From contig CAAGHW010000076.1 in the NCBI GenBank assembly GCA_900769765.1, positions 1-6,300 of the forward strand: a stretch of 6,300 nucleotides of DNA, written 5' to 3'. Position numbers and translations under genes: made by a program. Position 1 is the first letter of the stretch. Each line of letters opens with the position of its first letter. Source of the DNA: Bacteroidaceae bacterium. Lineage in GTDB: Bacteria > Bacteroidota > Bacteroidia > Bacteroidales > Bacteroidaceae. Shown here piece after piece: positions 1 to 5,286 of this stretch. The notes below the pieces were generated by a model that did no database searches, was not told where the DNA came from, and saw nothing but the letters and a program-made list of their open reading frames with translations.

Positions 1-2357
1 CATCACTGTCATACAGCTATTCAAGCCCCATAAAGACCATAAAGCCTTTCGGCAAGATGAAAAGCAAGTCGAAATGGGCCAAGATTCTTAAGGAGTGGGG
101 AGTAAATCCATTGCCACAAACGCTTGCGATGAATACCGACATGACACGTACCTACCACGAGATACAACGTCGCGACCTTGACGCTATGGCCGAGGGTAAC
201 GACATACCGTTGACATTCTCGCAGCAGTTCTACTGGAACCGCGCCATGTCGCTCAAATGGGACCCCACGACAAACCTTAAGATGAGTATAAGTACAGGTA
301 CCAATGCCGAAGTCACAGAGCCATTCGTACCGGTAAACAAGGCTATGTACCCCAACGAATATACCATGTGGAAAGACTCCGTAAAGCACAGCCTGCAGGA
401 ATTCGGTACACCACTCGGATATCAACAGAGCTTCAATGCCTCGTACTCATTGCCACTGAACAAAATGCCTATATTCGAATGGCTCACAGCAGATGTAAGC
501 TACACAGCCACATATAATTGGCAAAGAGGAAACACCATTTCGGGAATAAACTTCGGAAACAACATTTCGAACAGACGCAACGTTGCTTTCAAAGGCACAT
601 TGAACTTTGAAAAGCTATATAACCTTATACCATATCTCGAGGAGACGAACAAAAGGTTTGCAAGCACCAGCAAGACCAAGAAACAGGTACGCAAGACCAA
701 ACCGAAGAAAATAACACCGTTTGTCAAAGAGATAACATTGCGTAATGACACAACAGTAACCATAGCCCACAATCTCAAGAGCAAGAAGCTGGACATTACA
801 GCCCGCACAAAGAAAGGAGAGATATACAGGCTCAAGTATAAGATTGTTGATGACAACAAGATACTTATAAAAAACAAGGACAGCATAAATGTCAAGGTAA
901 CCGTCATGCCAAAAGCCGAGAACGACGGAGAACTGAGCAAATTCGCAAAAGCGATGCAGTACCCCGTGCGCGCATTGATGCTTGTGAGAAACCTATCGAT
1001 AAACTACACCAACGCTTATGCCATGAACCTGCCGGGATTCATGCCTAACACTGGAGACATCTTCGGACAGAAGAAGGTTGGTGGCGTATATGCCCCCGGA
1101 CTTGACTTCGCCTTTGGATTTACCGATGACAGCTTCCTTGAGAAAGCACAGCGCAACAATTGGCTGTTGCGTAGCGACGGCATTGCATCGGAAGCCTCAT
1201 CAACGGCTGCCGAAGACCTGCAGCTAAAGATGACTCTTGAGCCGATGCGCGACTTCAAGATTGACCTCAACGCCAGCTGGACACGCAACAACAGCAAGAA
1301 CACACAGTTCATGTATGCAGGTATGCCGTTCAACGAGTCGGGAGGCTTGACAATGACAACTATAACCATAGGCAACTCTTTCGGCGGAGGCAATGCCGGA
1401 AACGGTTACAAATCGGAGATTTATGAGAACTTCGTAAACAACATCGAGGCATACCGCCAGCAGACCGAAAAGCAATACGAAGGAGCCAAATATCCTGCAT
1501 CAAGTTCACTTGCCGGACAGACATACGACGCAGCCAACGGAGGAGTAAACAAATATTCGGCCGACGTGATGATACCGGCATTCCTCGACACATATACAGG
1601 CATCAAGGGCAACGGCATATTCCCGAAGATGTTCCGTATGTTGCCTAATTGGAAGATAAAATATTCGGGATTGTCGAAACTGGAGTTCCTGAAGAAATAC
1701 TTCAAGAGCGTGAACATCGAGCACGGCTACAAGAGCGTATATGCGGTGGGTTCATACAGCACATACGCCACATATATGGAGTATTCAAAAGGAATAGGCT
1801 TTGTGAACAACACCACAACAGGCTTGCCAATGCCAAGCGGACGATATAATGTGGGGGCAGTGTCCATAAACGAGAGTTTCTCGCCACTTATTGGACTCGA
1901 CGTAACAACGAACTTCAACCTTACACTCGGCGGTAAGTTCATTAAATCGAGAACGCTCAATATGAGTGTCACAGCCATACAGCTGGTGGAGACAAGCTCC
2001 GAAGAGATAGCATTCAACATAGGTTACAAGATTGTCAACTTCAACCTGTTCAACGGTGGCAAGAAGGCAAGCAAGAACAGCAAGAAGAAACAAGGCAACG
2101 ACATTAATATACGCGCCGATTTCTCTTTCAAGAACAGTTCATCGATATGCCGCAGTATCGACAAGGGAACTATGCAGGCTACAAGCGGAAACAAATCGTT
2201 CAACTACTCTGTAACGGCGGACTATGCATACAGCAAGATGCTTACATTCAGTCTTTACTTCGACCGTCAGAAGATGATTCCGCTTATCTCGACGACATCA
2301 TACCCCACTGCAACAACCGACTTTGGTATAAGCATGAAGTTCTCGTTGACGAGGTAA
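1..2357 (+). CDS. sprA: SprA-family type IX secretion outer-membrane translocon, C-terminal part (5' end outside window)
   Basis: The reading frame is open from the left edge (first full codon at 3) to TAA at 2355-2357, giving 784 residues. The ATG at 57 is internal: 18 in-frame residues precede it without a stop. SprA (Sov in Porphyromonas) is the very large outer-membrane barrel, usually over 2,000 residues, through which type IX cargo crosses the outer membrane, so about a third is present. Seen here: many alternating polar/aromatic strands typical of an outer-membrane barrel; family-like segments such as FGFTDDSFLEKAQRNNWLL (about nt 1107-1165), PNWKIKYSGLSKLEFLKKYF (nt 1644-1703), HGYKSVYAVGSYSTYATY (nt 1722-1775) and FSPLIGLDV (nt 1878-1904); and an end in FGISMKFSLTR, a typical barrel terminus. 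A Lys-rich hydrophilic stretch lies at about nt 648-920. No frameshift or internal stop is visible. The promoter is outside the window. The family assignment is from recognition of these segments and is strong. Confidence 0.93.
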   Translation, partial: SLSYSYSSPIKTIKPFGKMKSKSKWAKILKEWGVNPLPQTLAMNTDMTRTYHEIQRRDLDAMAEGNDIPLTFSQQFYWNRAMSLKWDPTTNLKMSISTGTNAEVTEPFVPVNKAMYPNEYTMWKDSVKHSLQEFGTPLGYQQSFNASYSLPLNKMPIFEWLTADVSYTATYNWQRGNTISGINFGNNISNRRNVAFKGTLNFEKLYNLIPYLEETNKRFASTSKTKKQVRKTKPKKITPFVKEITLRNDTTVTIAHNLKSKKLDITARTKKGEIYRLKYKIVDDNKILIKNKDSINVKVTVMPKAENDGELSKFAKAMQYPVRALMLVRNLSINYTNAYAMNLPGFMPNTGDIFGQKKVGGVYAPGLDFAFGFTDDSFLEKAQRNNWLLRSDGIASEASSTAAEDLQLKMTLEPMRDFKIDLNASWTRNNSKNTQFMYAGMPFNESGGLTMTTITIGNSFGGGNAGNGYKSEIYENFVNNIEAYRQQTEKQYEGAKYPASSSLAGQTYDAANGGVNKYSADVMIPAFLDTYTGIKGNGIFPKMFRMLPNWKIKYSGLSKLEFLKKYFKSVNIEHGYKSVYAVGSYSTYATYMEYSKGIGFVNNTTTGLPMPSGRYNVGAVSINESFSPLIGLDVTTNFNLTLGGKFIKSRTLNMSVTAIQLVETSSEEIAFNIGYKIVNFNLFNGGKKASKNSKKKQGNDINIRADFSFKNSSSICRSIDKGTMQATSGNKSFNYSVTADYAYSKMLTFSLYFDRQKMIPLISTTSYPTATTDFGISMKFSLTR

Positions 2358-2362
2358 AAAAC

Positions 2363-2396
2363 AAAAAAAAGATTGTGAGTCTCACAATCTTTTTTT
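2363..2396. terminator. Bidirectional intrinsic terminator between sprA and tRNA-Arg
   Basis: GATTGTGAG (2371-2379) and CTCACAATC (2381-2389) are perfect inverted copies separated by one base, so about 8 bp can pair around a 3-nt loop. The stem is flanked by eight A's on the left (2363-2370) and seven T's on the right (2390-2396). Read on + it is a hairpin plus U-tract 14 bases after the sprA stop; read on - it is the same immediately after the tRNA 3' end. One element therefore fits both convergent units. Confidence 0.9.
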
Positions 2397-2397
2397 G

Positions 2398-2469
2398 TAC
2401 CTCAGTCGGGAATCGAACCCGAATCTAAGTCTTAGGAGGACCTTATTCTATCCATTGAACTACTAAGGC
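2398..2469 (-). tRNA. tRNA-Arg (anticodon CCT)
   Basis: The reverse strand folds as a complete 72-nt cloverleaf. The acceptor stem is GCCTTAG with CTGAGGT (G1-U72 and one internal G-U are wobble pairs), with A as discriminator base. The D arm is GTTC/GAAT with a GG in the loop. The anticodon stem is AGGTC/GACTT with loop CTCCTAA, so the anticodon is CCT, reading AGG (Arg). The T arm is TCGGG/CCCGA with loop TTCGATT. The 3' CCA is not encoded (the next bases are CAA), so it must be added enzymatically, as is common in this phylum. No other tRNA is adjacent. The gene's 3' end faces sprA with only the shared terminator between, and there is no sign of an element integrated at it. Confidence 0.97.
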
Positions 2470-2495
2470 ATTCATTTGCTTTTGCAAATCTGTCG

Positions 2496-2526
2496 CGAAG
2501 ATAAACATTTATTCGCAATAGTCAAA
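2496..2526 (-). promoter_or_regulatory. Promoter of tRNA-Arg
   Basis: On the - strand, TTTG (2523-2526) is followed after exactly 19 bases by TATCTTCG (2496-2503), one mismatch from the Bacteroidota TAnnTTTG -7 consensus. Transcription would begin near 2490, giving a leader of about 20 bases before the tRNA 5' end at 2469. That leader holds a small perfect hairpin, ATTTGC-TTTT-GCAAAT on the + strand (2474-2489). Confidence 0.75.
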
Positions 2527-2606
2527 TGCTATATTTCCTTTTTGATTTTTTTTATTGTAAAAACACAAAAACTGTTATATTGTTTTAAAGTTTTGGCTGT
2601 AATGTA

Positions 2607-2635
2607 TTGTATTATCAATTAATATGCTATATTCG
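2607..2635 (+). promoter_or_regulatory. Promoter of the TPR protein gene
   Basis: TATATTCG (2628-2635) matches the -7 element TAnnTTTG with one mismatch. TTG at 2607-2609 (in ATTG) lies 18 bases upstream in the -33 position. The expected start is near 2641, leaving a leader of about 35 bases. The leader contains ATG-AAT-ATA-ACA-TAA (2656-2670), in frame with the gene but closed after four codons, so it cannot be the gene's start. The remainder of the intergenic region from 2470 is AT-rich with no gene seen. Confidence 0.65.
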
Positions 2636-2676
2636 CAAACGTACAAGAGAAACACATGAATATAACATAATTATAA

Positions 2677-3459
2677 ATGAGAATAACTTTTTCTTTTCTA
2701 TTACTTATACTTGCACTTACAGCGTTTTCGCAGGACTACAGGAGCCTTTGCAACGATGGCATAAAGCACATCGCCGACAGGAAATACAAGGAAGCGGCTT
2801 CTTGTTTCCAAAAAGCGACAGAGTTGGGCAAGAGCGAGCAAGAGAGAACATACGCATACGCCAATCTTGCCTATTCACAACAGATGTGCGGTGAACTCGG
2901 AAAGGCCTTGAAAAGCTACAACACCGCTATTGGTAACGACACCGATAAAGTGGCGCTTATGCTGCAACGTGCAAATATTTTCTTACAGTTGGACAGTCTT
3001 GAAAAGGCTCTTGATGACTACAACAACATATTAAAACAGGAGCCGACCAACTCAGGAGCACTTTTTTTCAGGGCAAGCATATACTCCGAGCTTGACGAAT
3101 TCGACAAGGCCAAAGAGGATTACCTTAAACTGCTCTCTCTTGAGCCGAACAACAATAATGTAAAGCTGGGCCTCGCCTTGTTATACAAGAAGGAGGGAAA
3201 ATACAACGAAAGCCTCACATTGCTGACATTGCTCATTGAGGACAACCCCAACACGGCAGAATATTATATTGCACGAAGCAACGTAGAACGCCTGACAGGA
3301 CATACAGAACTTGCTCTTATGGATGTTGAAAAGGCCATTGAGTTAGAGCCGGACAACGGAAACCACTACACGTTACAAGCCATTCTGCTCGAAAGGCTCG
3401 GAAAGAAAGAGGCAGCCAAGCAGAGCCGTTTCAAGGCTGCAAGGCTCAAAAGCATATAA
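2677..3459 (+). CDS. Exported tetratricopeptide-repeat protein
   Basis: This is a 260-residue protein of unknown specific function. Residues 1-18 form a Sec signal peptide (short basic start, leucine-rich core, then AFS before Gln19, a common cleavage pattern in Bacteroidota), so it probably acts in the periplasm. There is no lipobox Cys. The rest is almost entirely TPRs: about seven 34-residue units starting near 22, 56, 90, 124, 158, 192 and 226. Prolines at 123, 157, 191 and 225 are exactly 34 apart and mark the ends of units, and each unit has the small-residue/aromatic pattern of TPR helices A and B (for example residues 124-157). TPR arrays are protein-binding scaffolds and no catalytic domain is present. 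The gene has its own promoter and terminator and so appears monocistronic; its neighbours do not indicate a partner. The start at 2677 is set by the signal peptide, since the upstream in-frame ATG at 2656 is followed by a stop. Confidence 0.92.
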   Translation: MRITFSFLLLILALTAFSQDYRSLCNDGIKHIADRKYKEAASCFQKATELGKSEQERTYAYANLAYSQQMCGELGKALKSYNTAIGNDTDKVALMLQRANIFLQLDSLEKALDDYNNILKQEPTNSGALFFRASIYSELDEFDKAKEDYLKLLSLEPNNNNVKLGLALLYKKEGKYNESLTLLTLLIEDNPNTAEYYIARSNVERLTGHTELALMDVEKAIELEPDNGNHYTLQAILLERLGKKEAAKQSRFKAARLKSI

Positions 3460-3478
3460 GACTAACCGGTTATCAATC

Positions 3479-3526
3479 AATATTGTATCCCCAAGCATGG
3501 AAAGACATTCTTGGGGATACAATATT
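3479..3526 (+). terminator. Strong intrinsic terminator after the TPR gene
   Basis: AATATTGTATCCCCAAG (3479-3495) and CTTGGGGATACAATATT (3510-3526) are perfect 17-bp inverted copies around a 14-base loop, followed directly by more T's (TTTTC). The hairpin starts 19 bases after the TPR stop codon. It separates the TPR gene from the AraC-type gene downstream. Confidence 0.93.
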
Positions 3527-3539
3527 TTTCTTCCGCTTT

Positions 3540-3573
3540 TTTGAATAATTTTAACAGAAGTATATTATATTTG
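3540..3573 (+). promoter_or_regulatory. Promoter of the AraC-type regulator / alkylation repair unit
   Basis: TATATTTG (3566-3573) is a perfect match to the Bacteroidota -7 element TAnnTTTG. TTTG at 3540-3543, at the end of a T-run, lies 22 bases upstream, slightly more than the usual spacing. The expected transcription start is near 3580, at or just before the first ATG codons, so the leader would be extremely short. Confidence 0.65.
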
Positions 3574-3582
3574 CGTAAATGA

Positions 3583-4026
3583 ATGAATTTAAATATGACA
3601 GAAAAGACTACACTACCTTATAATATACGGGAGAAGCAGGAGAAAAACGCATCATACCGTTCATTGATACGTGCTGAACTTGCCGATGAACTGTATGACA
3701 AGATTCTGAACATCATTGTCATTGAAAAGAGATATCGCAACAAGGATTTCTCGGCTAAGGAATTGGCAAAAGAGCTGAACACCAACACCAGATATATTTC
3801 GGCAGTCATAAATTCGCGTTTCAACACGAACTTCTCGTGCCTTGTCAACGAATACCGAGTAAAGGAGGCGATGTACCGCATGACAGACAAGAGATATGCC
3901 GATATGACAATTGAAGAGATTGGCAATGTCGTGGGATTTGCCAACCGCCAATCGTTCTATGCCTCGTTCTACCGCATTATGAGAGAGACACCGAACGATT
4001 ACAGGAAAAGACATGCAACCAAATAA
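3583..4026 (+). CDS. Single-domain AraC-type transcriptional regulator
   Basis: This is a 147-residue DNA-binding protein (143 if ATG 3595 is used). Residues about 56-80 form the first helix-turn-helix (DFSAKELAKELNTNTRYISA). Residues about 108-142 form the second, with the AraC signature pattern: IEEIGNVVGFANRQSFYASF, then TPNDYRK. The first ~50 residues are charged and helical and are too short for a usual AraC sensor or dimerisation domain, so any signal must come through another protein, covalent change or expression level. Its TAA overlaps the ATG of the alkylation repair gene (TAATG at 4024-4028), implying co-transcription and coupled translation; a role in controlling that gene is inference. 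The start is ambiguous: with a -7 box ending at 3573, ATG 3583 would be nearly leaderless, while ATG 3595 leaves about 15 bases. A third ATG at 3579 is out of frame. Confidence 0.9.
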   Translation: MNLNMTEKTTLPYNIREKQEKNASYRSLIRAELADELYDKILNIIVIEKRYRNKDFSAKELAKELNTNTRYISAVINSRFNTNFSCLVNEYRVKEAMYRMTDKRYADMTIEEIGNVVGFANRQSFYASFYRIMRETPNDYRKRHATK

Positions 4027-4610
4027 TGAGTTTTGCCATGATTGAGGATTCTGCCATCAACGAGAAGATAAAGGAGATAAAGAAAGAGCTTCGCCTGGCA
4101 ATGAACGGTGTGGTGTCGTCGATACAGCGCAACCACGGACTGAACTACAAGATTAATTTCGGAGTAGAGATTCCGCGCATCAAGGGAATAGCCGGCAAAT
4201 TCGAGAAAGACGAAGAACTTGCAAAAAGATTGTGGCAGGACAACATAAGGGAGTGCAAGATGCTTGCCATATTCCTGATGCCCGAAAGCGGTTATGCCCA
4301 TGTTGCCGAGCAATGGATAGCAGAGACTCCGTTCACCGAGATTGCCGACCACTTGACAATGGTGATACTGAGCAAGTTGCCCGATGCAGCCACAAAGGCT
4401 CTTGAATGGATACAGAACGATGAAGGAATGTTCCGTTATTGCGGTTTCATGACATTGACACATCTGTTCCGACGCGGTGTCGAGCTTGACAAGGGGCAGG
4501 AATGCACATACCTTGCAACAGCAAGGAACATCGAAGAGGTCGAAAGCAGAAAAACCGTCATAATGGCGGCATATAATTCTTTGGGGCACTACTGCGACAA
4601 AGAGGAATAG
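4026..4610 (+). CDS. DNA alkylation repair protein, HEAT-like repeat (AlkD/AlkC superfamily)
   Basis: This is a 194-residue protein, slightly shorter than Bacillus AlkD (about 235-240). The pattern fits the helical-repeat DNA alkylation repair family: NFGVEIPRIKGIAGKF (44-59) resembles the family's 'FGV..P.lr.iA' segment; LAKRLWQDNIRECKMLAIFL (65-84) fits 'a..LW....E.r.lAi.ll'; then WIAETPFTEIADHL (97-110) and ALEWIQNDEGMFRYCGFMTL (125-144). AlkD enzymes remove N3- and N7-alkylated purines such as 3-methyladenine without flipping the base. By position, Asp108 may be the counterpart of the catalytic Asp and Arg137 of the DNA-contacting Arg, but the Trp residues usual beside them are replaced (Phe103; Phe136-Arg-Tyr), so activity is less certain than family membership. 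No signal peptide; cytoplasmic. The start overlaps the stop of the AraC-type gene. ATG 4038 is an alternative start. No terminator follows, so read-through towards the Fur-family gene is possible. Confidence 0.85.
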   Translation: MSFAMIEDSAINEKIKEIKKELRLAMNGVVSSIQRNHGLNYKINFGVEIPRIKGIAGKFEKDEELAKRLWQDNIRECKMLAIFLMPESGYAHVAEQWIAETPFTEIADHLTMVILSKLPDAATKALEWIQNDEGMFRYCGFMTLTHLFRRGVELDKGQECTYLATARNIEEVESRKTVIMAAYNSLGHYCDKEE

Positions 4611-4649
4611 ACTCCATTTATGGCTATTTGAACTTTGTACGAATATTTT

Positions 4650-4673
4650 ATAGAAATTTAAAAGAGTTTCTAT
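4650..4673. repeat. Inverted repeat upstream of the Fur-family gene (candidate operator)
   Basis: ATAGAAA (4650-4656) and TTTCTAT (4667-4673) are perfect 7-bp inverted copies separated by 10 bases. No T-run follows, so it is a poor terminator. It lies about 23 bases before the TAACTTTG box at 4696, where a regulator could act. A protein-binding role is inference; such short AT-rich dyads also occur by chance. Confidence 0.4.
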
Positions 4674-4695
4674 GCTATAATATATAAAAAAGAGG

Positions 4696-4703
4696 TAACT
4701 TTG
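4696..4703 (+). promoter_or_regulatory. Candidate upstream -7 box for the fur-like/purA unit (P1)
   Basis: TAACTTTG matches TAnnTTTG exactly. No TTTG or TTG lies 18-21 bases upstream, so it is only half a promoter unless an activator assists. A start here would give a leader of about 95 bases containing a hairpin, GGTGAA (4707-4712) with TTCGCC (4718-4723), and the alternative stems at 4757-4773. Confidence 0.4.
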
Positions 4704-4739
4704 TAAGGTGAAGTGATTTCGCCATACGAAAATAGGTTG

Positions 4740-4783
4740 CACCCGTTGCGAAAAGCCAAAGCAAGCTTTGCTTCTCACCCGTT
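4740..4783. repeat. Direct repeat of CACCCGTT with a hairpin between the copies
   Basis: CACCCGTT occurs at 4740-4747 and 4776-4783, 36 bp apart, and each copy continues into GC or TGC. Between them, AAGCAA (4759-4764) and TTGCTT (4768-4773) can pair around GCT, or CAAAGC (4757-4762) with GCTTTG (4765-4770); the two pairings exclude one another. The second copy and the hairpin overlap the -33 to -7 interval of the promoter at 4767-4796, so this could be a regulator site. Function is not shown. Confidence 0.35.
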
Positions 4784-4796
4784 TGCACTATATTTG
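4767..4796 (+). promoter_or_regulatory. Promoter of the fur-like/purA unit (P2)
   Basis: TTTG (4767-4770) and TATATTTG (4789-4796) are both perfect Bacteroidota -33 and -7 elements, 18 bases apart. Transcription would start near 4802, only a few bases before ATG 4807, giving an almost leaderless message. This is the best promoter in the 4611-4806 gap. Confidence 0.65.
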
Positions 4797-4806
4797 TAAA
4801 GAGATT

Positions 4807-5286
4807 ATGGACAGCAAAACTTTAGAGACTGTAAACCGCATATTTACAGAATATTTAAAGGAGAACAAATGCCGGCGCACACCTGAACGATATGCCATAC
4901 TGAATGCGATATATTCATTCAATGGTAACTTTGAGATAAACGATTTGCTCAAGGTGCTCGAAGAGAAGAACAAGTTCAGGGTAAGCCGAGCAACTGTTTA
5001 CAACACAATTACATTACTTATCAATGCCAACCTTGTGATACACCATCAGTTCGGCACGGAATCGAAGTACGAACGGTGTTACGGAAACGAGAAGGCGCAC
5101 ATGATATGTACCAATTGTGGAAAGATTACAGAAATAAACAATTTAAATATAAAAGATAACATAACCGCGAATATCAAAAAATTTCATTTAACCCATTATT
5201 CGTTGTACATTTACGGACTCTGCAACAAGTGCCATCAGGCAATAAAGAGACGCAAGACACGAATGAGTAAAAAGACAGGACAATGA
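4807..5286 (+). CDS. Fur-family transcriptional regulator with a degenerate regulatory metal site
   Basis: This is a 159-residue Fur superfamily protein. Residues about 10-80 form the N-terminal winged helix, with the recognition segment FRVSRATVYNTITLL (57-71) matching the family's 'vsraTVYRtL..L'. The C-terminal metal/dimerisation domain carries two CxxC pairs, C101-T-N-C104 and C139-N-K-C142, the four-Cys structural zinc site. The regulatory site looks eroded: the His expected in 'GHF' is Asn41 (NGNFEI), and the usual HH.HxxC run is E95-K-A-H98-M-I-C101, keeping one His; His130 is retained. The tail (146-159) is basic. ATG 4807 is preferred over an in-frame TTG at 4768 because the family N-terminus fits and the -7 box at 4789 would lie inside a longer gene. 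The TGA stop overlaps the purA start (ATGA), so the two are translated from one message. Metal, peroxide or another signal cannot be assigned. Confidence 0.92.
   Translation: MDSKTLETVNRIFTEYLKENKCRRTPERYAILNAIYSFNGNFEINDLLKVLEEKNKFRVSRATVYNTITLLINANLVIHHQFGTESKYERCYGNEKAHMICTNCGKITEINNLNIKDNITANIKKFHLTHYSLYIYGLCNKCHQAIKRRKTRMSKKTGQ

Noticed and set aside
57..59. ATG 57 as the start of the first gene
   Set aside because: The frame is open upstream to the window edge and the sequence is plainly the C-terminal part of a much larger SprA protein.
2398..2469. tRNA-Arg gene as an attachment site for an integrated element
   Set aside because: No integrase and no repeated copy of the tRNA 3' end are seen in the window; the 3' side runs straight into sprA.
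2656..2670. Four-codon frame (ATG to TAA) in the leader of the TPR gene
   Set aside because: Too short and without any arginine/leucine-type attenuator pattern or alternative stems; probably chance in AT-rich sequence.
2607..2894. Open frames on + that overlap the start of the TPR gene and the sprA end (such as 2147-2428)
   Set aside because: They run out of frame through well-supported genes, the tRNA or the terminator and show no domain features.
4671..4691. AT-rich CTATAATATATAAAA resembling a PerR/Fur box
   Set aside because: Only one half-site is close to the TTATAAT consensus; the other half matches poorly, and such AT-rich runs are expected in these gaps.
4650..4695. ATAGAAA/TTTCTAT dyad as a terminator of the alkylation repair gene
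   Set aside because: The stem is AT-only apart from one G-C pair, the loop is 10 bases and no T-run follows on the + strand.
3999..4778. A 259-residue open frame on the - strand opposite the alkylation repair gene and the following gap
   Set aside because: It is antisense to a gene with clear family features, has a Cys/His/Phe-rich composition typical of a shadow frame, and has no recognisable domain.
4768..4806. TTG at 4768 as start of the Fur-family gene, adding 13 residues
   Set aside because: The added residues do not resemble a Fur N-terminus and the start would lie within the best promoter; ATG 4807 is favoured.
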